Origin: Piromyces finnis
Taxonomy: Eukaryota; Neocallimastigomycota; Neocallimastigomycetes; Neocallimastigales; Neocallimastigaceae
Length of the DNA stretch: 64,000 nt
Direction of reading: 5' to 3'
NCBI GenBank assembly: GCA_002104945.1
Contig: MCFH01000063.1
Location: forward strand, 232,420 to 296,419
How positions within the stretch are numbered: the first letter of the stretch is position 1; each line of letters begins with the position of its first letter. Positions 1 to 12,539 of the stretch are shown here, in pieces. The notes under the pieces are model-generated. The model had not been told where the DNA came from, made no database searches, and was given only the letters and a program-made list of their open reading frames with translations. The translations under genes and the position numbers were made by a program.

Positions 1-230
1 AGTTATGATATATGTATTTAGGTTAAATTAATGATATTCATCTTTTCTTATTTATATAATTATATAATTATATTATAAAATACAATGTGTGGTGTGTTCA
101 TTACTTTTCATTATATTATTTGACAACTATATATCCTTTTCTTATTAAATAAAAAAAAAGGATACATTTTGAAAAGATATATAAAAAAAACATTATTTTT
201 TATATATCATAGTGTAAAAGACCACTATTC

Positions 231-1220
231 TTAATTAGAGGAGGTACATTTAGTACCGGTAAAAACTTCGTGAGTTTGTTGACCATTGAATTCATCTGGG
301 TAACCGTAGTTAGTGTAGTAAACGTAGAACTTGTTAACAGTGATTCCGTAGTCTTCAGAAAGTCTTTGTTTGAAAGCACCATCACTAAGGAAGAATGGCT
401 TCTTGGAAACAGCAGAACTGTAAGTACTGTAAACTCTGTAAGAATAGTTAATGTCAACATTGGACCAGCAATTACCAATCTTAACATAGTTCCAGTAGTA
501 ACCATTGCCATCACCACCAACACGAATATCGCTTTCTGGGAAACCAGAAGCAATGCAAAGAAGACGGAAAAGTCTAGCGTAACCGTCTCTGGTACCGAAC
601 TTAGTAACAAGGTTAACAGCAACACTACCAGAATCCTTAACATCAGAAGTACGTAAGTAAGTTTGAGTCTTCTTAGCAATTTCGAAAAGGTTTTCCTTCT
701 TGTAATAATTAGCTAAGCTACTGTAGTTTTTCTTTTCAATACCTAAAGACTTGGCTAATTTTTCAACATAGTCATTAACAAAAGACTTAGTACCTCTACT
801 GTAGAAGGTAACATCCTTGTTAACATCCTTGAAGGAAGTGAGTTCAGCAGTAACCTTTTGGTTACTTAAGTAAACACGCTTTAAGTTCTTACAACCGTTG
901 AAAGTGTAATGATCAAAGTGGAAACTTTCAACACCAGAAGCGATGTAAATAGATTCGAATGGACAGTAACTGTCATTGAAAGTGTGGTCAAGAACACCAG
1001 TAACCTTGAACTTAATACCTTGAACATAAACGTAAGCTGGGAAGGTAACAGACTTGGCAGTAGTAGCATTGTTTCTTAAACCAACAATAGTAGCGGTACC
1101 ACCATTTGGACCAGAAACCCAGAAGTTGAAGGTATCATCGTGTTGTTGCTTATCTAAAATAGCAGCTCCAAAAGCAACTGAAGCGTTAAGAACAGCGAAA
1201 AGTAATTTACCTAATTTCAT
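231..1220 (-). CDS. Secreted LRR (BspA-type) plus transglutaminase-like protein, copy 1
   Basis: Intronless 329-residue protein. Residues 1-19 are a typical signal peptide (MKLGKLLF, then an Ala-rich end GAA), so it should be secreted. Residues about 45-125 match bacterial-surface type leucine-rich repeats (LRR_5): the pattern of a short strand, an aromatic residue and FNGCKNLKRVYL. Residues about 170-290 resemble a transglutaminase-like fold: a GYARLFRLL helix where the catalytic Cys helix normally lies, then YYWNYVKI and WSNVDINY. The usual GxCxGYA nucleophile is replaced by GTRDGYA and the catalytic His position is Tyr, so I infer a non-catalytic, probably binding protein. The Asp of the triad position is kept (NVD). 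Its coding GC is clearly above the flanks. It belongs to a tandem family with the genes at 3603 and 6562. The start is fixed by the signal peptide and by identity of the start region in all three copies. Family is recognised from pattern only. Confidence 0.85.
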   Translation of the reverse strand: MKLGKLLFAVLNASVAFGAAILDKQQHDDTFNFWVSGPNGGTATIVGLRNNATTAKSVTFPAYVYVQGIKFKVTGVLDHTFNDSYCPFESIYIASGVESFHFDHYTFNGCKNLKRVYLSNQKVTAELTSFKDVNKDVTFYSRGTKSFVNDYVEKLAKSLGIEKKNYSSLANYYKKENLFEIAKKTQTYLRTSDVKDSGSVAVNLVTKFGTRDGYARLFRLLCIASGFPESDIRVGGDGNGYYWNYVKIGNCWSNVDINYSYRVYSTYSSAVSKKPFFLSDGAFKQRLSEDYGITVNKFYVYYTNYGYPDEFNGQQTHEVFTGTKCTSSN

Positions 1221-1306
1221 TTTTTTTTTTTTTAAATTATTATTATTTATTTAATAATAATGTTTGATGTTTGTGTTGAATTTAATAAAAATTGAGGATA
1301 AACCTT

Positions 1307-1315
1307 CTTTTTATA
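1307..1315 (-). promoter_or_regulatory. TATA-like element upstream of copy 1
   Basis: Minus-strand TATAAAAAG lies about 90 bases upstream of the ATG at 1220. The roughly 100 bases between it and the ATG are almost identical upstream of the three paralogues, although most intergenic DNA has diverged. This suggests a shared core promoter and 5' leader. It is unproven without transcript ends. Confidence 0.4.
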
Positions 1316-1339
1316 CTCGTTTCTTTCAAATTAATAAAC

Positions 1340-3372
1340 CATCAATAGTTAAACTATTTAATATATTTAAAATATTAATAAATAAAGTTTGTAGATATAA
1401 TAATTAAAAAAAAAAAATTTTTTTTTATTGGAAATTAAAATAAATTAATTGATAAACACAATGTTTATTATTATTCATTTAAATTAAAGGTTAAATCTTA
1501 TAAAATAAAATTAAAAAATAATATTCTTTTTTTTATTATTATTATTATTCTAATGATTGATTGTTTAAATGGTATTATTATTATTATTAAAATAAAAAAG
1601 AATTCCTTATTAAAAGTATTAAATAAATAAACAAATAATATTAAATATTATTATTATAATAATAATAATAGTGTTATAATAATAAATAATAATAGTATAA
1701 TTATTAAATAACAATAGTATAATAATAATAATAATAATAATAAAATGTTATTATAATAGTATTATCTTTTTATTATTATTACTCTATTTATTAGTATTAT
1801 TATAATTATAATGGTTACTTTATTATGTATAAACTTTATTCTTTTAATAAAAATAAAAAATAATACATAATAATAAACTTGGCCATAGTATAATAGTATC
1901 TTTATTTTATTATTATAAAAGATATATTCTTTTAATAATTATTATAATTAATTATTGTCTTAATTTTTTTTTAACATAGTACAAATTTAATAGAGCCAGC
2001 AACACCTTTATTATTTTTTTTTATAAAAACTATAAAATATTCAGTAATGTATTTTTAAATCGTTATTTTATATAGATAACTTTGAAATATAAAAGGGTAA
2101 TTAACATATTTAAGTTTGATAAAAAAAAATAATAATAATGTAATTTCTTTTTTCTTTTTTTTTTTTTTTTGACAATGTATTTAAAATCCCATTCAACCAA
2201 TTTAATTAAAAAAAAAACATTTCATTTTTATAGGTGTGTTGAGTTGTATAATGGAAGTTGCTATTTTATTGGAAAAACTGAAGCAACTATTTTAATTAAT
2301 ATTTTGATCCATGATATAAATTATAAAAAAATAAACTATTGAACACAAATAGAAATAGATAGTAATGCCTAGTCATTTTAATTAAAAGAAAGTAAAATAA
2401 AAACAAAAATATAATAAAATGGGATAGTACTTTATGACTTTTTTATGAGACCCTTCAATGCTAAATATAAAATTTTAGTAATATTATGAATTGTGATGAC
2501 GTTAGTGTTTTGTCTTGCTATTTCTTTGGTATCGGTAAGTCTAGATGAGTAATCTAAACATTTTAAATATTGGCCATTTATGTCCTTTAATTACACAGAC
2601 AAAAAATGTTAATGATTTTTTTTTTTTAAAAAAAAATGGTTATTTTCAAGTGAAAGAATTTAAAATGCACTTTTCATTCATTTCATAGAATTTTTTTATT
2701 TAGTATTTTCTTCTTTCTTTCTCCAAAAATAATTTTAAATACTTTTTTTTTATTTTCTGAACACATTAAATTAATAAATAATTATACACAAATTAATATC
2801 CACATTAATATCCACATATTCTCTCAAAAAGATTATTAATAAAAAAAGCTATTCTTTTCAATTATTATTTTTTTTAAACTAAAAATAAAATCAAAATTTA
2901 AAAAAAGAATATTCTATTATAAATTTGTCTCCATTTTATTTTTATTATTAAATAAAATTAAATATTTTAATTAAAAATAAATTAAATATTTACTTTATGT
3001 GATAAATTAAAAATGAAAAGAAAAAGAGAACAATAATAACAATGAAATGAAAATCTTTTTACTTATTTAAAGTTTATTCAATAATAAAAAAAAAAAGGAC
3101 ACTTTTGGCCTTTACTTTTTATAGTGTAGTAGTAAAAGATAAAAAAGAATACTTTGACCATTTTATTTTATTATAAATAAAACTATAGATAAAATGAAAA
3201 TATAAAATCTTTGGTTTTATTTTTTGCTTTTATTTAATTAGGATGATTATTATATTATATATATATAAATATATAATAATTTTAATTTCTAAATTTATGC
3301 ATTATTTACTAAAACTATTATTGTTATATAACAATTATTTTTATATAGATACATTTATTTTTATATAATAAT
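1340..3372. other. AT-rich intergenic DNA between copies 1 and 2
   Basis: Contains A/T tracts, short ATT and TAA trinucleotide runs (for example 1530-1750) and diverged segments shared with 5940-6375. I see no gene. Confidence 0.6.
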
Positions 3373-3602
3373 AGTTATGATATATGTATTTAGGTTAAAT
3401 TAATGATATTCATCTTTTCTTATTTATATAATTATATAATTATATTATAAAATACAATGTGTGGTGTGTTCATTACTTTTCATTATATTATTTGACAACT
3501 ATATATCCTTTTCTTATTAAATAAAAAAAAAGGATACATTTTGAAAAGATATATAAAAAAAATATTATTTTTTATATATCATAGTGTAAAAGACCACTAT
3601 TC

Positions 3603-4593
3603 TTAATTAGAGGAAGTACATTTAGTACCGGTAAAAACTTCGTGAGTTTGTTGACCATTGAATTCATCTGGGTAACCGTAGTTAGTGTAGTAAACGTAGA
3701 ACTTGTTAACAGTGATTCCGTAGTCTTCAGAAAGTCTTTGTTTGAAAGCACCATCACTAAGGAAGAATGGCTTTTCGGAAACAGAAGAACTGTAAGTACT
3801 GTAAACTCTGAATGGGTAGATAACGTTAACCATGTGCCAACAATAGTTAATCTTAACATAATTCCAATAATGACCATTGCCATCACCACCAACACGAATA
3901 TCGCTTTCTGGGAAACCAGAAGCAATGCAAAGAAGACGGAAAAGTCTAGCGTAACCATCAGTAGTACCGTACTTGGTAACAAGGTTAACAGCAACACTAC
4001 CAGAATCCTTAACATTAGACATACGTAAATAGTTATAAGTCTTTTTAGCAATTTCGAAAATGTTTTCCTTCTTTTGATTAGCAGTTAATTTATCATAATT
4101 TATCTTTTGAATACTTAAAGATTTGGCTAATTTTTCAACATAAGAATCAACAAAGGACTTAGTACTTCTGCCGCGGAAAGAAACATCCTTGTTAACATCC
4201 TTGAAGGAAGTGAGTTCAAGCAGTAACCTTTTGGTTACTTAAGTTAACATACTTTAAGTTCTTACAACCTTTGAAAGTGTAATGATCAAAGTGGAAACTT
4301 TCAACATTAGAAGCAACAGTAATAGATTCGAATGGACAGTAAATGCCATTGAAAGTGTGGTCAAGAACACCAGTAACCTTGAATTTAATACCTTGAACAT
4401 AAACATAAGCTGGGAAGGTAACAGACTTGGCAGTAGTAGCATTGTTTCTTAAACCAACAATAGTAGCGGTACCACCATTTGGACCAGAAACCCAGAAGTT
4501 GAAGGTATCATTGTGTTGTTACTTATCTAAAATAGAAGCTCCAAAAGCAACTGAAGCGTTAAGAACAGCGAAAAGTAATTTACCTAATTTCAT
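3603..4593 (-). pseudogene. LRR/transglutaminase-like gene, copy 2, inactivated
   Basis: Aligns with copies 1 and 3 from signal peptide to stop but is broken. Codon 25 is TAA (4519-4521) where the other copies have CAA, directly after the signal peptide. Near 4217 there is one extra A compared with copy 1, which shifts the frame and runs into TGA. The distal part (3603-4022) remains open for about 139 residues and keeps the GYARLFRLL and GHYWNYVKI motifs, here with His at the position that is Tyr in copy 1. The nucleophile position reads GTTDGYA, again without Cys. The 5' leader and 3' flank are preserved. Two independent lesions make a sequencing artefact unlikely, so I call it a young pseudogene. 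Confidence 0.85.
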
Positions 4594-4677
4594 TTTTTTT
4601 TTTTAAATTATTATTATTTATTTAATAATAATGTTTGATGTTTGTGTTGAATTTAATAAAAATTGAGGATAAACCTT

Positions 4678-4686
4678 CATTTTATA
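4678..4686 (-). promoter_or_regulatory. Remnant TATA-like element upstream of copy 2
   Basis: The position of the shared TATA-like box reads TATAAAATG on the minus strand. It is altered at the end compared with TATAAAAAG in copies 1 and 3, and the sequence further upstream is no longer shared. Confidence 0.3.
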
Positions 4687-4958
4687 CTTTTTTTTTCTCT
4701 TAATCTTGAATAAAATTAATGAAATATTAATAAATAGAGTTTATAAACAATAAAACTAATTAAAAATTACAATAATAATTATTAATATATAAAAAAAAAA
4801 AAAGATTTATTTATTTAAATGAATGAAACATTATTAAATAAAATTAAATAATAAATTGTTTATATTATTATGTTTGAAGGTCACTCTTTTAGATTTTATA
4901 ATAATATCAACTTTATTAATAATAATTAATGAAAAAAAAAAAGAAAAAGCTACTCATA

Positions 4959-5170
4959 TTAATATTCACTAAGATTATTAAAACTATCATTAATTAACCT
5001 ATTTAAACTATGAGAATTATTCAAATTTAATAAGGAATTAGAATTAGAATCATCATCATTACTAAAAATACAATTAAATCTAGCATAATAATTACAATTA
5101 TCACTATTATTATTATTAATATTATTAATGATATTCCTAATATTATTATTATTTTTATTATTATTACTCT
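4959..5170 (-). pseudogene. Asn/Ser-rich coding-like stretch, possible terminal exon or relic
   Basis: On the minus strand about 70 codons are open, running from an AG that could be a splice acceptor near 5171 to TAA at 4959-4961. The predicted tail is rich in Asn, Ser and Asp and includes NDDDSNSNSLLNL and SHSLNRLINDSFNNLSEY. This is coding-like, similar in style to the cytoplasmic tails of fungal membrane proteins. No upstream exon was found, so it may be a remnant. Product unknown. Confidence 0.25.
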
Positions 5171-5338
5171 AATTAATATAATATATATATGTTATACAAT
5201 ATTAATTAACAATAGTGATATTGGAATGTATTCTGAAGATTCATATCATAAAATCATGTCCTTAAACTTGTATAAGAATATATGTGAAAAGGCTACCAAA
5301 AATAAAGACATCATTAAACCTAAACTAGATTATCAATA

Positions 5339-5369
<31 letters not shown>

Positions 5370-6561
5370 ATAGGATGTAAAAGCTTATTAAAAGTATTAA
5401 ATAACAATATTACTGACTTATTATAATTTATTTGTATTATAAATAGGATTAATAATTCAATAAATAAATTTAAAAAAATATTTAAATATATGCAAAAAAA
5501 ATTTTTTTTATAAAAATTTTTCTAATTGTTAATAAAATATTTTATAATTTTTACTTTTAAAAAATAATATAGATTATAAATTATTTTTATTTTTACAATA
5601 TTTTTAAAAAATAGTTTCTTATTTAAAATTTTCAGTATTTTCATTTTTTTTTCATCTTCTTCATCATTGTATATTCCTGTAATCAACTTTGAAAGACATC
5701 TTGAATTATCCTAAACGGATCTTCAAAAGATAATCGAGAAATAAAAGAATAATTTTCATTCCAAAACGAGACATGAGTGTAACTGTATTATCACGACACA
5801 TGAAATTAGTTAGTAATAATTGTTATTAAAAATATATATTGTTTATATAGATTAAAAACCTTTATTTAAATTATAAAAATATATATTACATATGTATTTT
5901 AATAATTAAAAAAAAAAAAATAAATATTATTGAATACAGGCAAGAATATAATAATTGTATTTTTTGACTCTTTTAATGTGATTCAATGGCTAAAGACAAA
6001 AATTTTAGTAGAATTATGATCATTTACTACCTCAAACTTATTATATTTCTTTTTAATTATCCAGTAACTACATAAGTAAAGAAATTTTAAATTAACCATC
6101 AAAAATAATAATTCCTTTAAAAATATAAGGATTAATTTAACACTTTGAAAATTTAATAAATGAAAAATAAAATAGAAAAAAAAAAAAAAAAAAAAAAGAA
6201 TATTAAAACTTTTTTTTAATTAAAATAATATTACTTTTTTGCTTTTATTTAATTATGGTGATTATAAATATATATATAATGATTTTAATTTCTAAATTAA
6301 TGTATTATTAAATATGACAATTATTTTTATATAGATACATTTATTTTTATATAATAATAATTATGATATATGTTAATTTAATTGTATTTATAAATGATTT
6401 TATAATTTGTTATAAATATAATGATGTGATGTTCATTACTTTTCACTTTTTATTAAATCATATATACCTTTTCTTTTTTAAAAGGGATATATTTTGAAAT
6501 GATAAATAAAAAAAACATTATTTTTTATTATCCATTATAAATTGGATGATGATATATCAGT

Positions 6562-7569
6562 TTACTTTAAACGTTCACCAACTTGAGAATTAAGGTAGTA
6601 GTCAAGTTTATCATAGGTTTGTTGACCTCTGAATTCATCTGGGTAACCATAGTTCTTGAACCAAACAATGTAGTTACTTGGATTAACATTGATACCTTGT
6701 TCTTCAGAAAGTCTTTGTTTAAAAGCAGCATTACCAAGGAAGAATGGCTTCTTGGAAACAGCAGAACTGTAAGTACTGTAAACTCTGTATGGGTAATCAA
6801 TATTAACATTGTACCAATAACCACTGAATCTAATATAGTTCCAGTAGTGACCATTGTTATCACCACCAACAAGAATACGGTTTTCTGGTAAACCAGAAGC
6901 AATGCAAAGAAGACGGAAAAGTCTAGCGTAACCGTCTCTGGTACCGAACTTAGTAACAAGGTTAACAGCAACACTACCAGAATCCTTAACATCAGAAGTA
7001 CGTAAGTAAGTTTGAGTCTTCTTAGCAATTTCGAAAATGTTTTCCTTTTCTTCATAAGTAGTTAATTTATCATAATTTATCTTTTGAATACTTAAAGATT
7101 TGGCTAATTTTTCAACATAGTCGTTAACAAAAGACTTAGTACCCATGCTGTAGAAGGTAACATCCTTGTTAACATCCTTGAAAGCAGTAAGTTCAGTAGT
7201 GATCTTTTGGTTGAATAAGTAAACACTCTTTAAGTTCTTACAACCGTTGAAAGTGTAATGATCAAAGTGGAAACTTTCAACATTAGAAGCAACAGTAATA
7301 GATTCGAATGGACAGTAACTGTCATTGAAAGTGTGGTCAAGAACACCAGTAACCTTGAACTTAATACCTTGAACATAAACGTAAGCTGGGAAGGTAACAG
7401 ACTTGGCAGTAGTAGCATTGTTTCTTAAACCAACAATAGTAGCGGTACCACCATTTGGACCAGAAACCCAGAAGTTGAAGGTATCATCGTGTTGTTGCTT
7501 ATCTAAAATAGCAGCTCCAAAAGCAACTGAAGCGTTAAGAACAGCGAAAAGTAATTTACCTAATTTCAT
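6562..7569 (-). CDS. Secreted LRR plus transglutaminase-like protein, copy 3
   Basis: Intronless, 335 residues, intact. The signal peptide and first 90 residues are nearly identical to copy 1. The LRR_5 section and the transglutaminase-like section follow in the same order. The nucleophile position again reads GTRDGYA (no Cys). His is present in GHYWNYIRF, but the triad Asp position is Asn (YNVNIDY). The C-terminal 40 residues differ from copy 1: YDKLDYYLNSQVGERLK replaces the Cys-containing end of copy 1. This suggests a different ligand or processing. The gene has the same conserved leader and TATA-like box. Function is inferred as secreted and non-catalytic; ligand unknown. Confidence 0.85.
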   Translation of the reverse strand: MKLGKLLFAVLNASVAFGAAILDKQQHDDTFNFWVSGPNGGTATIVGLRNNATTAKSVTFPAYVYVQGIKFKVTGVLDHTFNDSYCPFESITVASNVESFHFDHYTFNGCKNLKSVYLFNQKITTELTAFKDVNKDVTFYSMGTKSFVNDYVEKLAKSLSIQKINYDKLTTYEEKENIFEIAKKTQTYLRTSDVKDSGSVAVNLVTKFGTRDGYARLFRLLCIASGLPENRILVGGDNNGHYWNYIRFSGYWYNVNIDYPYRVYSTYSSAVSKKPFFLGNAAFKQRLSEEQGINVNPSNYIVWFKNYGYPDEFRGQQTYDKLDYYLNSQVGERLK

Positions 7570-7653
7570 TTTTTTTTTTTAAATTATTATTATTTATTTA
7601 ATAATAATGTTTGATGTTTGTGTTGAATTTAATAAAAATTGAGAATAAACCTT

Positions 7654-7662
7654 CTTTTTATA
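7654..7662 (-). promoter_or_regulatory. TATA-like element upstream of copy 3
   Basis: Minus-strand TATAAAAAG, about 85-90 bases upstream of the ATG at 7569, inside a block shared with copy 1 that continues to about 7740. Confidence 0.4.
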
Positions 7663-7744
7663 CTCGTTTCTTTCAAATTAATAAACCATCAATAAAAATA
7701 ATAGTTAAACTGTTTAATATATTTAAAATATTAATAAATAAAGT

Positions 7745-10700
7745 TTGTAGATATAATAATTAATTATTTCAATTGGAATTGAATAAATTAATTATCCATA
7801 AACATTTATAAAAATAAATTAAAATTTTAATAACTATAAAACCAAACATAAAATAGTATTAGATAAACTTTTTTACTATGTAATAATAATAATAATAAAA
7901 GTGATTATCATTTTAAATAAGATTGAATAACAATAATAATAACCAATAAATAATAATAATAATTAATATTATAGTATTCATATTACTATTATAGGTAATA
8001 GGTAGTGGTAGTAGTAGTTGTTGTTGTTACTATACTAATGATTATTATCTATTATTACAACTTATTATTTCCTAAGTAATAAACTTTTAAACTTTAACTT
8101 GATAATAAATTTAATTATATTATTCATTAGAGAATAATATTATTTTAAACTTACATATCATTATTTTAGTAATAAAAGTTAATTCAACCAATGTCTAAAA
8201 GAAAAATAGAATAATCTTTAAAAATAAGAGAATTAATACAAAAAATGAATATTTTTTCAATATTTCTTTTCTTCAACAAGAACAAATAACAAAGAAAAAA
8301 TAGACACAACTTTTCTCTTATGAATAGATTATTTAATTATTATAATATTTAAATAATAATAAATAATAGTAAATAATAATAAATAATAATAAATAACAAT
8401 GGACAATAATAATAAATATTATTTAAATGATATTTAAATAATAATAAATTATAATGGACAAAGGCAATCAATATTCATTTTAAAAGTTATTTTGATTTTA
8501 CTATTGAATTATAAAAAAAGTTTTAATTAGTTTGTGTAACTTTTTTTATTATCAAACACTTTTCTTTATTTGTATAAAAAACAAAGATTTTAATTAAAAA
8601 TTAATTTAAAAAATGTTTTATTAAAAAATATTACACAATAAAAATAATAAAAATGGTAAAAGAATTAATATTGTTAAAACAATAATTAATTAATTTTTAT
8701 AATATTTAATGTTTACTTTTTTTTAAATAAAATTGTTGATCATCCTCAAATTTATATTAAGTAATTATTTTTAACCAATGAATTAAGGTTTCCAGACTTT
8801 TAAAATAATAATTAATTAAATTATAGAATATTATTTTAATTAAATTCATTTAATTAACTCTTTAAACTTTAAAATATCTATTTTTTATTTAATATTTAAT
8901 ATTTACCAAAAACTTTTTTTAATATTTCTATTTTAATTTAAAAAAAGTTAAATGTAACAGAATAATAAATAAATTAAAATAAAATGAAATAAATAATGAA
9001 AAATAATAAGGATAAAACAAATCAATTTATATAAAATATTTTAAACCTTTGAAATAGAATAAAAAAGAAATATAGAAAATAAATAACTGGTTTTATGGAA
9101 ATATTATTTATATTTATGTTATATAATAATAGAGTTGTCTTTAAAAAATTAAAAAATATTACTTTTATATTTTATTTTGTGGTGTTTCAATATTCTTTTC
9201 ATTCATTAAATTAATTGAATATATCTTTTATTAATAAATAAAATTAATTAAAGTTTAATTAATAATAAATTTAATAATTAAAGTTTTTTTAATTTATTGA
9301 AACTATTTAATATACATTTAATATAATAATTTTTTATACAGAAATTTAAATTGATCACAAAAAATTTGTTTATTATTAAAAGAAAAATTAATTAAAATTA
9401 ATGGAATGGGATGATTTTCTTTTAACTCTACATAATAATAGAATGAATGAAAGAAACATTTCCTTCATAAATAGGTTTGAAAAGGTTAAAAAAATAATAT
9501 ATAATATATATTTTATTTTTAAAAAAGTTTAACAATACTTTATTAAATACCTTACATAATGATTTTAAAATTGTCTTTTTTTTTTTTTTTATTTTTTTAT
9601 TTATAATATTATTATTGAATTAAAATATACTCTTTTTCTACTATAAATTTATTTTTATAGTAAAAGGATTAGAATATATATCTTTTATTTATTTATTTGT
9701 CACTTTATTAATACCTATAAACATAATACTTTATTCTTGTTTAAAATAACAACCAAATGAAAAAATTGTTTTTAATAAAATAATAAATGAAATATATGAA
9801 TAATACAGTTATAATAATTTGTTTTTCCTTTATAATTGAACAAAAATGAAATGTTTATGCGTTTTTGTTAAAAACAAAAAAGGAAAAAATGGTGTAAATT
9901 ATAATAGAATGGATTAAAAGTTTTTTTTTAAAATAGATGAAAAATAAAAATAATATTAAATTATAGTTTTCACAAAATATTATTTTCGTGTTTGTTTTAT
10001 ATTAAACAAAAATATATATAATATTTAATCCTTTTTTTTTTTTTTTACTTCCAGATATATGTATATTTGATTCAAAATTAATAATAATAAACAACTAAAA
10101 AAAAGGTTAGTTTTAAACATATAAATTAAAATTATTTAGATTGTAAAATTTAGATTGTAAAAATAAAATAATATTTATGTTTTTTTTTTATGTATTTGTA
10201 TTTTATAAAATTATTAATTGAACCACTTTTTTTTATTATTTTTTGGTTATTTTTAGGGATTTAAGAAATTTACAATATTTATATTATAAAAAATAAATAT
10301 AAATAAAAGATTATAAAACCCAAATAATTTTTTAAGTGTAAAGTAAATTTATTTCTGACAAGAATTATATATATATTGTAATTGTAAAAAGGTTAATTTA
10401 TTTGTGAATGAATTAACTTTTTTGTAATGATAAAATATTAATTATTATATTTATAGTAGTATTCTAAAGGTTATATTAAAAATTCTTCATATCAAATAAT
10501 CTAGTTTATAAAACGAATTTTTAAATTTAGTTTTATATCTTTAATAACTAAAAATGTTTTATTTATCTCTTTTAATAACACTAATATAAACTGTTAATTC
10601 TTTTTTATTATTATTATTATTATTATACTTTAAAGTTTTTTATATTTTTAAATTATGTATTATTTATTTATATAATTATTTACATTTTATTAAATATTAT

Positions 10701-10867
10701 ATAATATTCTATTATAATGAAACATTTATATAAGTATTAAAAAAATTAAAAAAGAAAAAGGAAAATGAAATATTTATATTTTTATTTCTATATAGGATCC
10801 CCTTTTTTTTAATAAGGTTTTTTCCTCTCTATTATTATGATAATATTATATATAATTTATTTTTTTA
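7745..10867. other. Long AT-rich intergenic region
   Basis: More than 3 kb of A/T-rich sequence with short TAA and ATT repeats (7880-7990, 8360-8450) and many homopolymers. I found no open frame with coding character on either strand. Confidence 0.6.
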
Positions 10868-12533
10868 TTAATAATTATCTTCTATTGGTGGTAATTCTGC
10901 TCTCTCTATACAGTTTGGTAAACGTTGATTTCTATTGGAAAAATTATTTGAATAGGAATTTATATTACTAAAATTAAAAGTTACATTAGTATATTCATCC
11001 TCATTACTATTGGATCCTTTACTTCTATTAGATAAAAATGAAGGATCATTTAAACCCATCGCTGTGAACCTTAAATTATTTGCATTAATTGTAATGCTGG
11101 TATCACCGGAATATCTATTTTCTAATAAATTACTTTTACTTTCCTCAGCTTCTTTATTTAAATTGAGATTACTTAATTTTTCGTAGTACAATTTAGAACC
11201 ATTGATATTTTTATTAAATTGATTACTAATACTACTTAGATTAAAATTATTGCATGATTTATTACAAGAAGGTGTTGTTGTTGCATTGATACTGGATTCA
11301 TTCTTTAAATGAAGTAGTAAAATTTGATCAATAAAAATCATATAGTATTGTACATTAGCAATCATTGTTCGTATATCTTCAAAAGAGAATTCTAAGTTTT
11401 GATATCCTTTTTTATTTCGATAGTAAAATTTGAGAATAATGGATACGGAACATATTGGCAGGAAAACAATAGAAATAATAATAGAAATAAGAATTCTAAA
11501 TTCTGAAACATTTCTAAATCTTTTTAGGAAACCAAATTCAGATTGTCCCATTTCATTAAGTTTTCTTTTCAGGACAAAGAATACCGTGAAATCGTATATT
11601 AATGAAGTATATATAATGGATATTTGAATAACCCAATAGGTGTTATAAAAATTATTGACCACTTGTCCATCAAAAACACCATTAACATCATATAATTTTT
11701 CGGGTTTGAGGGTGAAATGGAAAAGGATAAGAGAAAGTTTTGCCAAATTGAATAAGGCACAAGATAAGTAGACATACCATATGGATCTATCTTTTGTTAC
11801 TGCTTTCGTACGAATCAGTGGATACCAATCAGCAATCATTTCCCCAAAATACCAACAAACTGTACCTATTTGACGTGTGAAAAACCATCTAAATGGATGC
11901 ATTTCCGTAAAATATACATTATTTTGACATATATAGGATACATTTCCATTTTCGTCAGTTATTGGAGTATTGGAATAATAATGTTTAAAATATTCACCCA
12001 ATTTATCTATTACATCTCCAGAACCACTATAAAGAAAAAATATTATTTATTTATATTAATATAGTTAAAAAAAAAATTAAATAAATTTTTTTTAAATTAT
12101 TATAAAAAGTGTAATATTAATATCCTATTAAAATTATTAATTATTAATTTATATGTATATATTTAATATGTAATTTCATAATAATTAATAAAGAGTATTA
12201 TTGATATTTTTACCGTATAAGAAAATGAAGTAAAATAATTTTCATTACAGGTTTTTTAAAGCTGAATCGATGAATAATGAAAATAAGTAAAGTCCAATAA
12301 AAGAAATTAAATGTAAAAATTTTAGATATTGCATAAATGGCAATTCTAATAGATTCAATTTTATTATTGATAACGTCTTCTTCTGAAAGTGAATTTAAAT
12401 ATTGTATATAACATGTAAAATTAGTTCCTTTACTTCTTAACCATTGAAAATATGTAGCTTGATCTCTATTACTTTCAATAAAATATTGTCTTTCTGATTG
12501 TTCAATAGCTTGAATCTGCTCAAGTGTTAACAT
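10868..12533 (-). CDS. Two-exon multi-pass (probably 7TM) membrane protein with Asn-rich tail
   Basis: Exon 1 is 12214-12533 and exon 2 is 10868-12026. The intron 12027-12213 has GTAAAA at its donor and TATAG at its acceptor; the join restores one frame of 492 residues (phase 2, a split Arg codon followed by GSGDVIDK). Hydrophobic segments: about residues 65-90, 93-107, 140-165, 183-205, 230-253, 280-305 and 320-345. Seven segments and a long cytoplasmic Asn/Ser-rich C-terminus suggest a GPCR-like receptor, but I recognise no class-specific motif. The N-terminal 60 residues are hydrophilic without a signal peptide. No gene lies close by. It could also be a channel or transporter subunit. Intron position is well supported, function is not. 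Confidence 0.7.
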
Positions 12534-12539
12534 TTTTTT

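Larger units (their letters stand above)
1..6370. repeat. Tandem duplication units carrying the LRR/transglutaminase-like genes
   Basis: The 230 bases downstream of copy 1 (positions 1-230) recur almost exactly at 3373-3602 downstream of copy 2, an offset of 3372. Diverged matches also occur between 2420-2620 and 5940-6120, and between 3220-3390 and 6235-6375, downstream of copy 3. The repeating unit of about 3.3 kb therefore includes the intergenic DNA as well as the gene. Copies 1 and 2 are the closest in their 3' flanks; copies 1 and 3 share the longest 5' flank. Confidence 0.7.
4640..6550. other. AT-rich intergenic DNA between copies 2 and 3
   Basis: Holds a possible exon relic at 4959-5170 and trinucleotide runs near 5100-5170 and 5336-5362. 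A short open frame at 5226-5426 encodes a poly-Tyr run from TAT repeats and is not convincing as a gene. Confidence 0.5.

Noticed and set aside
5226-5426. 66-codon frame with poly-Tyr
   Set aside because: TAT repeat translation, no homology or context.
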